DNA from: Cristatella mucedo
Taxonomy: Eukaryota > Bryozoa > Phylactolaemata > Cristatellidae
Reading direction: 5' to 3'
DNA length: 64,000 nucleotides
NCBI GenBank assembly: GCA_009760855.2
Contig: WPIO01000127.1
Coordinates: forward strand, 667,501 to 731,500
The notes beneath the pieces were generated by a model. That model worked only from the letters and a program-made list of their open reading frames with translations, did no database searches and was not told the origin of the DNA. Positions 1-11,200 of this stretch are shown here, one piece after another; position 1 is the first letter of the stretch; every line of letters starts with the position of its first letter. The translations under genes were made by a program, and so were the position numbers.

Positions 1-85
1 TACCCACCTTAGCAGGTCACGTGATCATGCCTCGGCTTGAATGCGGCTGCTTTCTCTCAGGCGATGGGAGATCGTCAAGATCATC

Positions 86-486
86 GCTATGAGATGCTAT
101 GATATGATATGCTATGCTATGATATGCTATGATATGCTATGCTATGATATGCTATGATATGCTATGCTATGCTATGCTATGCTATGCTATGCTATGCTAT
201 GCTATGCTATGCTATGATATGCTATGATATGCTATGATATGCTATGATATGCTATGATATGCTATGCTATGATATGCTATGATATGCTATGATATGCTAT
301 GCTATGATATGCTATGATATGCTATGATATGCTATGATATGCTATGATATGCTATGATATGCTATGATATGCTATGATATGCTATGATATGCTATGATAT
401 GCTATGATATGCTATGATATGCTATGATATGCTATGATATGCTATGATATGCTATGATATGCTATGATATGCTATGATATGCTATG
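86..486. repeat. Pentamer/decamer microsatellite (GCTAT/GATAT)n
   Basis: About 400 bp built only from the pentamers GCTAT and GATAT. The left part mixes runs of GCTAT with alternating pairs, and the right part settles into a regular decamer GCTATGATAT. It lies in the last intron of gene A. Reading frames through it have no coding meaning. Confidence 0.95.
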
Positions 487-584
487 AGGGTGTTTGCAGT
501 TATGCTCCTCCTCATAAGGTCTGCCAAAAGAAGCCTCTAGGAGTCATTCGGGGTTGCTCTGCGTCGTACCCGGTCAATTTTATG

Positions 585-956
585 TCAACCGGTGACCGTG
601 CATTTAGCTCCTATGCTCCGGAAGACTGGAACTCCTTACCGACTTGCGTCAGAACATCCGATGACTTGACCACATTTAAAAAGAACTTAAAACACACCTA
701 TTTAGGACAGCATTTAGTGGGTCCCTGTGACTCGTCCTTCATGTGCTTATGCGTGCTGACACTGTGCATGCTGCCACTAACCACATTTGCATGCTGACCC
801 TGTGCATATCACCCCTAACCATGTTATTCATGTTTATCAAGCATGTTATTACTTACCATTCAATCGCGCTTCTCTTTGAAGCAAACACGAAACACCTAGA
901 AAGAGATTGAGTTCTCTGAGGGCGCTTTATTAAGTGTATTATTAAATATAATATAA
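585..956 (+). mobile_element. L2-B LINE, 3' fragment
   Basis: The fragment carries the C-terminal end of a LINE reverse-transcriptase ORF (GDRAFSSYAPEDWNSLPT, then LTTFKKNLKHTYLGQH). The typical 3' UTR follows, with repeated TGCATGCTGACCCTGTGCAT-like words, and then the tail AGAGATTGAGTTCTCTGAGG and a degenerate ATT run. It matches the other L2-B copies in this window. It is 5'-truncated and decayed. Confidence 0.85.
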
Positions 957-1087
957 TTCATTTCTATAGCGCCCCAAGAGAACTTAATCTCTACTCAGGT
1001 GCTTCACATACGCCTCGTGGCTCGAGCCCACGACCTCAGTCAGACCTTGGTCGGGGAGAGCGCCTTGACCGCTAGACCAGACCAGCT
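957..1087 (-). mobile_element. SINE1, tRNA-derived, with L2-B-like tail
   Basis: Read on the minus strand it starts with a tRNA-like A box (TGGTCTAGCGGTCAAGGCG) and a B-box-like GGTCGTGGGCTCGAGCC. It continues to a tail AGAGATTAAGTTCTCTTGGG, GCGCTATA and AATGAATT. The tail core matches the 3' end of the L2-B LINEs, so its mobilisation by L2-B machinery is inferred. Other copies lie near 3366, 5028, 36240 and 54045. Confidence 0.8.
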
Positions 1088-1097
1088 CCTACTACTA

Positions 1098-1205
1098 TTG
1101 TTGTTTCCCTTTGCAGCAAATATAAAGCGCCTAGAAAGAGATTGAGTTCTTTGAGGACGCTTTATCAAGTGCATTATAATTATTATTATCATCATTATTA
1201 TTATA
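1098..1205 (+). mobile_element. L2-B LINE 3' tail fragment
   Basis: This is a short 5'-truncated copy. It starts at CCCTTTGCAGCAAATATAAA, continues through CGCCTAGAAAGAGATTGAG and the GCGCTTTATCAAGTG-like end (here GACGCTTTATC), and closes in an ATT-rich tail. The same module recurs throughout the window in both orientations. Confidence 0.85.
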
Positions 1206-2175
1206 ACCGCATAGTTTGTAGCCGGTTCTCTCACGCGGTATGTATTAACTTTCTTTTTAAATTAATTGGCTGAAGCAGTGATGTCGATTCTACCTTACCC
1301 TGCATGTTCTGTTCCATGCGTTGAGATGGCTCGTGTTCTACACGGCAATCGCACGCTTTCACCGAAGTCACTTCAATGCTTTGATAGCAACACGTATTTA
1401 GATACCTATTCGTTGGCGAAGAGTGGAGGGTAAGCGGGCGATATGTCTGCATCGAGCGCCCCCATGTGGCACATCTAATTATAGAACCGGTTGCCTTCAA
1501 CAGTCGACCGATGGTTGACGAGGGCATTGCTCAGCCCTCAGGTAAAAGCTCACTGAAAAGTCTTCTGAGCATATTCCGTATATGTATCTGATAGCGAACC
1601 GACTGATGAATTGCGTGGTTACGTGCCGGGCCGGTGAGACATAACCCGTCCGAGGAAATGCCAGCATTGATCTCAGGCCTCCTCCACATTGCCCAGTCCC
1701 TCCTGCCTAAACGTTAAACATTTACGCCACAGATAGCGCATGAGGGTCCCCCATGCCTCCATGGCACGAGTTGTTTACTTTTGTGAATGCTATTTACTAT
1801 AGTATTAATATTTACTTGCTTGTAAGTGGATAGTTCAAGAGCCATAAACAGGGGGCGATAATGGCGCACAAAGGTGAGGTACACGTAATGCCCGCTGGTG
1901 GAGGCTAAAAGGTAAAACGTCTGCGGTTAAAGCTTAGGGTTGTTAAGATTTTGTTGTCCCGGCAATGCACCAGGCTTAGAAAACTGCAATAGTCACTCTG
2001 GATTACCGAAGAGAAATGGCAAAGAAGAGGAATCAAGTGAGAGTTCACTGCTTGAAGAGTTGAGAAGGTGAAGCCGTGTGGGCATTCGGGTCAGTGATCA
2101 GCAAATAGAAGAAGCCCAGCTTCTCCTAGTGGCAGTTCCCGGTAGCCGAATAGCACATTCTACATCTCATTGTAG
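1206..2175 (+). other. Last intron of gene A, no recognised element
   Basis: This stretch lies between the L2-B tail and the acceptor of gene A's last exon. I see no conserved coding segment, RNA gene or repeat here. By inference it belongs to the intron upstream of the exon at 2176, which ends in CATTGTAG. Confidence 0.5.
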
Positions 2176-2324
2176 GCTACCTCACGGAGATGACCGGATC
2201 ATGGCGGCACGTCTTCTACTACGTTGGCTGCAATCTGCTGGTCGCCTCGGCGCTTGCCTTGATCTACTGCTTGAGGCTCAAGCTTGCTAGGCAGCTGGCC
2301 GGCGCCAGTGTCGCCATTAAGTGA
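2176..2324 (+). CDS. MCT/SLC16-like transporter gene A, last coding exon (partial gene)
   Basis: This is the terminal exon of a third transporter gene whose earlier exons lie left of the window. The acceptor ATTGTAG at 2169-2175 opens a phase-1 codon (G|GC). The translation begins GYLTEMTGSWRHVFYYVG, runs through a hydrophobic helix (NLLVASALALIYCL), then a basic, cytoplasmic-looking tail, and stops with TGA at 2322-2324. It aligns without gaps to the last exons of gene B ([18 protein letters not shown]) and gene C (GYLVKTTGSWDAVFYYIG). All three use the same phase-1 acceptor. In MCT carriers this segment forms the end of the TM11-12 loop, TM12 and the C-terminus. It is closer to gene B than to gene C. 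The 149 bp length (2 mod 3) agrees with the phase. Family assignment rests on its homology to genes B and C, where the MCT signatures are visible. Confidence 0.85.
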
Positions 2325-3266
2325 AAGCCCGAAGACTTGCCCAAACGTGCACCTGCTAGGTTGTTCTGGCTACGCTAGGTATTCCGTGGCTTCACTCAAA
2401 GCCTTCAACTTAGTAGAGCGCATTGAACACAGTTTTTTAAAAGAGACCTGAGCTCAGAGCGGTGAGTCCGCTCAGAGCGGGGAGTCCGCTCAGAGCGGCG
2501 AGTCCGCTATTGGCCGATCATTTGTACTGCAGGCTTGCATGTCCCCGCATCAAGGTCGCTGCCAGCACGCCTGATACCTCAACCGCTCGTGGCGTTCCAA
2601 TGAATTACACAGTTTCTGTCATGAATATGAATAGATACGCAAAACACGCTCGAAATGACCCTTATGCTTCTGTGTATTGCGATTCAGCACTGCATTTAAT
2701 TGCAGTCATTACATGGCCAGGCTCGTTGGCAGATGAGGTCTGGACGAAGTTAAGTGTCTCCTCAGTTAGCTCACGGTCGTTGCTCTCTGCCGGCTTCCGG
2801 AGACATTTTTGCACAGCGTCAGCGTCTGTGAGCTACTCTATCCTAAAACCAGCTGTGGGTATTGCCTCACTGCGCCAACACCCTGGATTGGCAGTTAGCA
2901 TGCCACAGATCCACCTGAATCCTCTGGCTGCGGAAGCTTTGACGGCGGAGGTGGCTAGCTGTGCAGCTCCGGTCTAGTGCCAGCATCGTTGCTACACATC
3001 CGTCTAGTGTACATACTGAGATAAAAACACAAACAACGTGGTCTAAGTCTAGCTGGGTTTCAGAGGTTATTTCCTTAAGATCGCTCTAAAAATCGAAAGT
3101 GTGCCTTATATGTCATTAAATGAACAGATGCCTTACAAATGTAATCTAGTTTGCATCCATTACATTAAGCACGAAAAATTAGCTTGGGTCAGAGAAATAA
3201 ACAAGAACCACATTGTCAGATAGAGGCATGCACTCGAGAATTTTTTAAATGTATCCAGTATCCAAG
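2325..3266. other. 3' flank of gene A, no recognised gene
   Basis: This holds the probable 3' UTR and downstream DNA of gene A. A possible AATAAA lies at 3196-3201, about 870 bp after the stop, so the real polyadenylation site is uncertain. A 171-codon open frame starting from GTG at 2462 shows no recognisable domain and begins inside a short tandem repeat, so I do not call it a gene. Confidence 0.5.
2453..2508. repeat. 18-bp tandem repeat, three copies
   Basis: There are three consecutive copies of an 18-bp unit close to CTCAGAGCGGNGAGTCCG, about 130 bp downstream of the gene A stop codon. The variable base is T, G, then C. Confidence 0.85.
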
Positions 3267-3365
3267 ATATACTAATAATAACGTACTTGATAAAACGCCT
3301 TCAGAGAACTCAATCTCTTTCTAGCCAATTAAAATTTACTGCAAAAAAACACGATCGAACGGCTC
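3267..3365 (-). mobile_element. L2-B LINE 3' tail fragment
   Basis: In reverse orientation it shows the (ATT)n tail, then the complement of the L2-B end (AGAGAACTCAATCTCTTTCTAG) and the CTGCAAA/CACGATCGAA portion of the 3' UTR. It abuts a SINE1 copy at about 3366. Confidence 0.8.
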
Positions 3366-3530
3366 ATTCGTATAGCGCCCAAAGAGAACTTTTTCTCTAT
3401 TCAGGTGCTTCAAGTGTGCCTCGGGGTTTGAGCCCGCGACCTCAGCCAGACCTTGATTCCCGGTGGGGGGGGACTTAACCACTACTTAACCGCAGCTACT
3501 TAACCGCTGGACCGAACCCAGAACAATGAG
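3366..3530 (-). mobile_element. SINE1 copy
   Basis: It carries the complement of the SINE1 tail (TATAGCGCCCAAAGAGAAC) followed by the B-box region (GAGCCCGCGACCTCAGCC). The tRNA-like head is disturbed by a G run and a small duplication (ACTTAACCACTACTTAACCG). Confidence 0.75.
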
Positions 3531-3739
3531 TGGCAGTAGGCTCGATTCAAATCGAGAAAACCGCTATGTGAAACCGCGTACGTCGGTCAGCTTTTCATCT
3601 CCTGTAGGAATGCTGTAACCACAGAAAGGATGATTCATACTTTTAAGGCATCTATGAAAAAAGGCCATTGACATCCCATAGAAATCATCAACAGTTTATT
3701 TACCAAGAAAATTGTCACTGGACGAACAATGTTGGTACT

Positions 3740-4030
3740 CTGTACTGCCACTATTCTTAAGGCAACGATGTCTACTCACCTGCTTTCGACTGTGGCGCAG
3801 CCTTTCCAGCTGTCCTGAGCTGCTAACTTCTGAGCTACTCAATTATACAACTGCGCTCCCGACTCAGCTATGTATCTTATCTTCTCTACATGGCGTGAGA
3901 TGAAGTCTGTAATCTACCGCATGTACGCCGAAAGTCGTTCAGGCTTTGAGTGTCCCGTAGACAATTCTCCTACACCCACTTAGGGATTGTGGGATTGTTT
4001 AGTTACAGACGGAGATACATTACATAGAGA
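3740..4030 (+). mobile_element. L2-A LINE 3' fragment (diverged)
   Basis: It resembles the L2-A 3' end: GTCCTGAGCTGCTAACTTCT, a segment like 'GAGATGAAGTCTGT' and the terminal TTACAGACGGAGATACATT with an ACATT tail. No intact reading frame remains. Confidence 0.65.
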
Positions 4031-5027
4031 TAGAGAAATTCTCTAACCTAGTACCTTAGTCAGCATTTCTGAGAAGTATTCCTATGCATTCTTAAGTCAG
4101 CATTCTTGAGAAGGTCGTAAGTATTCGAAGCAGTGCTGCCTACAGAGGTACAGGAACTTATACGGAATAAATTAAGTTTAGATGACCTTAAATAATCTGC
4201 TAGAAATAATTCCCGGTCCCTTCTAAAGGAATGATGCCACACAATTAAATGATATAGGGTGGGGGAACTAGACGGAGTTTGCCTAAGTTCTCCTAGTCTA
4301 GTATCGACTTCTTAATACTGTAAATACTGCGATTCAATATCGTATTTGAAAGGTGCTGAGAGATCCTCTGAGTTTAGAGACCAATTTCATAAGTTAGTTA
4401 TGCAGGGCAGCAGCTATCTAAATATTTATGTAGGAGAAAAGAAGACGCCAGTAGGGGTCCAGGGCGCTGGCAGTCTTGCATAGCCGTAGTTGCACTGCGA
4501 GTCCTACTTTTGCCCTGCCGGTGCCTGCTTCGGTCTACCTTCTTGCCGGAAGTTGAAACTGTCAGTTTTCATCTAAGTCTGGCTTCCTGCTTGCATCACT
4601 CTCAGAAGATTCATGGAAAAAATGCTTTTGTTGGGAAGCTAGGAAATGGCTCCTCTCCGATGTAGCTCCCCTGTGAATTTCAACATTTCACGTTTGCCCT
4701 CAACTTCATTAGCTTATTCTTCTATGACGAGCTTGTAGAGTCCTATCAACAGAGACTCTCAAGGAACGATTCGATGATTTCACCGATCGAGTAGTCCGCC
4801 ATGCTTTTCAAACCTACGAAGAAGGTTTGCCCTCAACGTGCACCCATTATTGGCCGTGCGTTCAGCGTTGTCCCGGTCTTGGCCTGGAAGTAGAACCACG
4901 ATCGGCGGCTGAGTCCTCGTTCAGTCTTGCAGTTCTTTTGAGCCGCCCCAATTTTGGCGAAGTAAGTAAATATATTCATATATATATGTGTATATGTGTA
5001 CATATATTTATAATTAAACAACTATTT
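4031..5027. other. Intergenic stretch without recognised features
   Basis: Mostly AT-rich unique sequence between genes A and B. I see no convincing exon, RNA gene or named repeat. Short TA-rich runs occur near 4975-5015. Confidence 0.4.
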
Positions 5028-5109
5028 CATTTGTATAGCGCCCGAGGAGAGCTTAATCTCTATCCAGGAGCTTCGCATATGCCTCGGGGCTCGAGCCAGC
5101 GACCTCGAT
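5028..5109 (-). mobile_element. SINE1 copy, head truncated
   Basis: It begins with the complement of the SINE1 tail (TATAGCGCCCGAGGAGAGC) and reaches the B-box region (GGCTCGAGCCAGCGACCTCG). There it joins L2-A reverse-transcriptase sequence abruptly, so the tRNA-like head is missing. Confidence 0.75.
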
Positions 5110-5760
5110 TATTGCAACTCCCTTTTGGCTGGGCTACCGAAGAAAGCCGCCAGGCCACTGCAGCTGGCTATAAATATGGCTGCAAGGCTAGTTTTCACGT
5201 CCGAAAGGTTTGACCACGTGACTCCTTTGCTATTTAAAAGAGCTAGAATGACTGCCGGTTGATCAACGGATACAGAGAAAAGTTCTTATGCTGACCCACA
5301 AGGCCCGCTACGGTTTGGCTGCTACATACCTAGCTGAACTGCTGCACCAGTTTGCAGCCTCCTCGTACCCTCAGGTTCTGTATGGACAATAAATTGGCCG
5401 TTTCATTCCTGCGCTTAAAGAGCGTCGGCGACAGAAGCTTTAGCTCTGCAGGTCCCAGACTGTGTGGAACTCGCTTCCGCAATTCTTACGCAACGACAAC
5501 TACTCACCTAGCCGACTACGGCTCATCTTTTTCAGCGGTCCTGAGCTGCTACTTCCATGCTACTCACTACCTCAACTGCTCTCCTGACTCTGCTTTGCTT
5601 CCCACTTTCACTTTGTGGCATGAGATGAAGTCTGTTGGCTACCGAATGTGTACCAAAAGCCACTTAGGCTGTGAGTGCGACATAACTCTCCTGCGTAACA
5701 CCAAGAAAGTCTTTGTGGCTTTGTGAAGTTACAGACGAAAATATATCACATTACATTATG
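5110..5760 (+). mobile_element. L2-A LINE, 3' part
   Basis: In decayed frames it encodes the LINE C-terminal region ([13 protein letters not shown]-like, then AELLHQF and [11 protein letters not shown]). The L2-A 3' UTR follows and ends in TTACAGACGAAAATATATCA with an ACATT tail. It is 5'-truncated with frameshifts. Confidence 0.85.
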
Positions 5761-5861
5761 GGGTTGTGTTGTAGTTTCGCTTCGGAAATCCGGCGAAACC
5801 CAGTCTGCGAGGCAGGCCACATTTAGCGAAGCGGAGAGCTCAGCTCGTTTCAGAAAGATTC

Positions 5862-5912
5862 CTCTCGTTGGGTTAGCTCATTTTGGGTTAGCTCATTTTG
5901 GGTTAGCTCATC
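5862..5912. repeat. 16-bp tandem repeat, three copies
   Basis: Three copies of TGGGTTAGCTCATTT lie in tandem. They are probably a simple expansion in the intergenic DNA upstream of gene B. Confidence 0.85.
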
Positions 5913-6129
5913 ACTCTGAGCCGTGCGGCGTCGAGCTCGCCGTCACGGAGCCACAGCGCCACCTGGCGTTGGAATGCAACACCCCATCCGGGTTTTGTAT
6001 CGTCCCCTCGCAGATAGCTTTGTGCTGACGTCCTGGCTACTTCGCAGGTTTAGCCCAATGACGCAGCGAGCCCCTCTATCTCTGAGCCGAATCGCAGTGC
6101 TTGAATTGTAGGCTAAAATTGGGTTTGGT

Positions 6130-8127
6130 TGCCCTTCATGCACTTCCTGCACGCCCGTCAGAGGGAGTCGGACGCTTACTCGCCCCTCGCTACTGCTTGC
6201 GAGCCCTGCTGCTTCCGGTCTTCTTCTTCTTCGTCTTCTTCTTCAGTCAACCAGCGGAGTCAGTTCGTAGCAATTCAGCGGCGCGCATTGCGAGCTAGTT
6301 AGTGCGACGCAGACGCACGCACCGCTTCTCTCGCGCGGCTGCCAGGGCGCTCTGCCACGCCCACTGACCGGTAGCCTGCCCTACCGGTCCCGCTCACCGG
6401 CAAGGTCAAGGCTGTGGTACTAGTTGACGGCTGCCCAACCGTGAAGTAACGTCGAGGAGGCCGGAGCTGTTCGCTAGCTCCAATTCACGCAGATTTTTAA
6501 CTACGAAATTCAATCGAGTAATTCTCTAGACAGTATTGGCAATGCACCCGCTGACAGCTGCTCGCATTCTAGCAACAGGTGTGCCTTTCGGGATAGCGAG
6601 TTTCAGGCGTCTGTATCTCCGTCAGTAACTCCACAAAGTCACAAAGACCATGTGGGTGTTACGCAGGAGAGTTTTGTATAGCGCACTCACAGCCTAAGCG
6701 GCTTTCGGTTCGCGCATTCGGTCTAAGCGGGCTCGGTCGGAGTGGCCCACACGTTGGCGTGCGCAGCCTGCCTCTGGATGATCGCGAGCTGAGGCGGCGT
6801 GCGGCGTCAAGCCGAGACCTTCCCCGAGCTCACGCTTGTGTGCAGCCGGAAGCGGACGTAGTGGCGCCCAGGAGCGAGAGCCGCACTGCGGCGCCGCTAC
6901 GGCGGCTAACGATGACCGAGCGGTGAGCGGCTTCCCTATTTAACCTCGAGCCAAACTTCACGTGACTCGCGCGTGTGCACTCGCAGACGGTCGTTTTAGC
7001 ACCTACGCTAGCGCAGGGAAAATAATGAGGAGATAGCGGACGTGCCGTAGACGCCGACTGACAGGTCAGTCCGGCGAGCAGCGCCGGGGTCACATGACCA
7101 GCGCTGCTATTGATTGGCTATGGCGGCTGAGGCGGTCGAGCCCTTCGGCCGTAGCCGGCTGAGTAGGACGGGCGACTTGTGTCGGTCGAGCAGACGCGGA
7201 GCCTCCGCTTTTGGTGAACTGATCCTCTTTTAAAAATCAGGATGGCGCGAAGCGGCGTTTAACCGGCGAGCGCTAGCTAGTCTGCACCCAGCGCCCATAG
7301 CAGTGCCATACGGTCATACGGAGCTAGCGTGAGACTGAGAGTGGCCGCATGCAGTGCAGTACGCTTTAAAAAAGTATCCATGCCAACAGCCTTGCTGCAA
7401 AATGGCGGCCGAAGAACGCGTTTCTTGGCTAAGATGGACTTCAAGAAAAATGTCTGTTTGCCTCCCTCCCCCCCCCGTTTCGTTCCGCTAGCGGTTCGTT
7501 ATGGTCAGTTCCGGTCGCATTTACCGGCCGTATCGAAGCTGCGATTGCAGTTGTCCACTTCAGTTACACCGGGCTTACCTTATGCATTGTCAATAGTCAC
7601 GCTTCTGCCCCTACTGCGAATATACGCTCGCCACAGTGCGGATGTGCTGCTGCAATCGCTCACCTGAGGAGAATAGGATGAAGCCTGGGCGCCGGCTAAT
7701 ACAGCGGCTTGAGCCGAGGCCCTAAAGTGGTGCAGCTAGTGAGGGGACTTCGAGCTACCTCCAGAACCCTGCACACTCTCCGCGCAATCGCACCCACGGC
7801 AGTGTTAGGGTTAGGCAGTGTTAGGGCTGGTTGGTCCAGCGCCAAGTCTCGTCCGCCACAGTCAACAGTCTGCAGTGCCTCATTCTGCAGCGCCAATCGG
7901 ACTGGGGTCAGGGTCGTATTCCCTAGCGAGAATTCCCGCAGCTGCTCGCTTGCCAGCAAGTCACGGGAGTCATTCCCGCCTCTGATAGTAGTGCTAGCTC
8001 AGGCCGGTTCCAGACCGCCACGAACCGGGCAATCACCTTTATGTCGGCTAATGTGGCCAGCAGCTTTGTACGGCCAGGCGCCATTGTTGGCTAACCCTGA
8101 CGTGTATCGAGTGCAGTCTGCCTCCTC
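6130..8127 (+). promoter_or_regulatory. GC/CpG-rich upstream region of gene B
   Basis: About 2 kb that is clearly richer in G+C and CpG than the surrounding DNA and directly precedes the first coding exon of gene B. By position and composition it is the likely promoter and 5' UTR region. I could not fix a TATA box, a start site or an untranslated leader exon. It includes two adjacent TTAGGG words near 7806 and an L2-A fragment at 6611-6730. Confidence 0.5.
6611..6730 (-). mobile_element. L2-A LINE 3' end fragment
   Basis: It shows the complement of the L2-A terminus (TATCTCCGTCAGTAACTCCA), then CATGTGGGTGTTACGCAGGA and GCCTAAGCGGCTTTCGG. This is a short, recognisable copy inside the GC-rich upstream region of gene B. 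Confidence 0.8.
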
Positions 8128-8254
8128 ATGGCCCGATGCTACATGAGCAGCAACTCCAAGTCCAGTCCGGCGGCGGCAGACGAAGGCCAGCGGACTCGCT
8201 CTGGATCTGCCGGTTTGCCTATCGACAGAGGCTGGGCATGGGTCGTTGTTGCAG
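8128..8254 (+). CDS. Gene B coding exon 1
   Basis: It encodes a short Ser/Ala-rich cytosolic N-terminus and the [10 protein letters not shown] motif leading into TM1. The donor is GCAG|GTGAGT at 8255, phase 1. Of the two in-frame ATGs, 8128 has G at +4 and 8143 gives an N-terminus closer in length to gene C. Confidence 0.88.
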
Positions 8255-11200
8255 GTGAGTGCGACTATAAATAACTTCACTCTGCGAAGTGGTCGTCGTC
8301 GTAGGCGTGGCTGCAAGGAGCTGCTGGGTAAGCAATGCTGACTTAGGTAAGCGATGCTGGTTAAGCAATGCTGGGTAGGTGACCCGGCAAGTGGCCGTTA
8401 CGTGCAGAGGTGCTGTGAAGATACCAGGTCCACACTACCTTACTGTGATCTTTCCCCTATCGTTTCGCACAAGGGTGCAGATGAAGTGGCTCCGGGCTAC
8501 ATTTCAGTGATAGCGCCCCTCTCGTTACGCGCAGGAGTGGAGAGGCACCGGCCTCGAACCACTTCTTAGTGATCACGCCCCTCTAGGTGTGAGGACCATT
8601 TTTCAGTTGAAGCAGGACCATTTTAGCTCACTACATGAGTGTCTTGATTGTAGCGTTGCCAAGCGTTGCCAAGCGTCGCCAAGGCTCCTACAAATGCATG
8701 CCTTTATATCAACGGGTTCAGTATATCATTTAGAAGCAAGCAGACTGCCAGGTTATACGCACCCACAAACGTGGCATCTAAATGAGCAAGCAATCTAGAC
8801 CGTTGGCAGCATGCTCCAAAGGTCTCAAATGTTTCTGAAACGTACAGTTTGGTCAGCGAAAGATTATGCTAATTGAATCAGAAAAAACACTTGCTAGTGA
8901 CTGAGATGGCTATTAGACGAAAATCTGGGCCATTTTCGTAGCTATTGTGTGTCAATCTATTGACACGATTTCAAGAGCTCAATTGTTGCTCCAGAAGAGA
9001 TTATTGCCAAGCTGTTGTCGCAGGATTTTAGCTATATTTAGATAGCTCGTGTCTGATTCCGCTCCATGAGCCATTAGAGCTGAAGCGACGCCACGCTCAA
9101 CCGGGGTTTAGGCAGGGGGCCATCCAATGTCGAGGTGTTGTTGGTGCTGCAAGCATGGCATGCAACGCATCTCCGTACGTAACTCCACAGAGTCACAAAG
9201 CTTAAGAAGGTGTTAGGCAGAAGAATTGTCTGCAGCCAACTCAAAGCCTAAGCCGCTTTCGGTACGCGTGCGGTAGCCAACAGCACAATTAACACAATTA
9301 TAAATGCGATTAATTTATACAAATTAATTTAACTCAAAGAGAAGAAAGTGAAGAGGAGCCTGAGGCTCTCAGTCTGAGGAGGTAATATTGTTAGTAATGC
9401 GCTAATTTACACCAAATTACTCATTTTACACGCAGTCAGGGAAATTAGCGGCAGAGAAGCAGCACCTCGAGAGAAGCAGCACCTCGGGACCATTTTTTGG
9501 AAACATATGCCACAGGCGGCAGGAAGAGAGTAAAAAAAATTAGCGTCTTGAAGAATCCTCGTAAGAATGGTAGAAGTGGGTTCCAAGGTCATTGAACTGC
9601 AGAGCTAAAGCTTAAACTTTCTTTCGCCAATGTTCTGCTATTGTGCGACCTTCACCACGTGCTCGTAATCTAGGTGTCGCGTTCGACAGCTGCCTCAATT
9701 TCAAAAGCTTCGTTCATTCATCATTTCAAAAGCTTCACTTTGTGTAGTTACTGAAGGAGATGCATTGCATTACATTGAAGCCTAAGAATGGAGCCGCTAG
9801 TTTGTTGCCTATGAGGACGCGAGGGCTTGAGTAACCGAAACTGGTAAAGCAGTTCAGCCAGGTGTGAAGGAGCTAAACCATGGTAGGCTTTATTTGTCAG
9901 CGTAAGAATTGTGCTGTGTACCTGCTGATTATCCAGAAACTAACGCAGTTGCCGCGTGCCATTCAGGCAGCGTCCAGATGCAAGTGACTGGCTCCCAGTG
10001 AAGCGCACCACCAGGCCGCTATCAGCCGTGTGGCTACAGTTTGCACTGCTCTGTCTACAAACTAATCAAGATGGCATCACGCGATGGCACCCCATCAATA
10101 CTAATCAACATGGCGTCCCACGATAGCAGGTTTCACTGCGAACAACTTACCCTGCTATGGGACGGTTTTGTCAGATCGCTTGACTGAAATAAATTTATAT
10201 CGCAATCGAAAATCCGCGTGCTCCTTAGATAATCTATTTCGCTTGAGTGCAGCCTCTGTTATATGTGCCTGCAATCCTCTGTTATGCCCTTACATGTTAT
10301 GCCCTACATGTTATGCCGCTTGAGTGGTACGTGCTTATTAGCAGTATTTGCTACATGTAGATCCAATCCGGCTCTCACGTAAATGATGGCAATGTAATGT
10401 AATGTATCTCCGTCAGTAACTCCACAAAGTCATTAGGACCATGTGGGCGTTACGCAGGAGGGTTTTGTATAGCCCACTCACAGCCTAAGCGGCTTTCGGT
10501 ACGCATTCGGTAGCCAACAGACTTCGTCTCACGCAGCAAAGAGAAAGTGGCAAGCATAGCAGAGTCAGGAGAGCAGTTGAGGTAGTGAGTAGCATAGAAG
10601 TAGCAGTTCAGGACCGCTGAAAAAGATGTGCCATAGTCGGCAGTTGGAGAGTAGATGTCGTTGCGTAAGAATTGTGGAAGCGAGTTCCACAGTCTAGGAC
10701 CTGCAGAGCTAAAGCTTCTGTCGCCAACTGTCTTTAAGCGGAGGAATGGGACAGCTAAATTATTGTCCACACAGGACCTGAGGGCGCGAACAAGCTGAAA
10801 CTGATGCAGCAGTTCAGCTAGGTATGAAGGAGCCAAGCCGTGGCGGGCCTTGTGGGTCAGCGTAAGAACTTTGCTCCGTATCCTTTGCTCAACCGGCAAC
10901 CATCCTAGCTCTTTCAGCAAAGGTGACACGTGCTCAAACCGCTGGGACTTGAAGACCAGCCTTGCAGCCATATTTATAGCCCGCTGTAGTGGCATTACAG
11001 CTTTCTTTGGTAGCCCAGCCAAAAGAGAATTACAATAATCAAGCCGAGACAGAACTAAAGAGCTGGTTAAATTTTTTACAAGCCACTGTGGGAGACAGCT
11101 TCTAATCTTGGATAGGGATCGGATGTGATGGCTAGCTGTAGAGGCAGTCTTCTGAATGAAGCTTTTGAAATTGAGGCAGCTGTCGAACACGACACCTAGA

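Noticed and set aside
2462-2977. 171-codon plus-strand open frame after gene A
   Set aside because: It starts at GTG in a tandem repeat and has no known domain, hydrophobic pattern or splice context. Chance is the simpler explanation.
7801-7835. Telomere-like TTAGGG words
   Set aside because: Only two adjacent copies plus a degenerate third. Too few to indicate an interstitial telomere.
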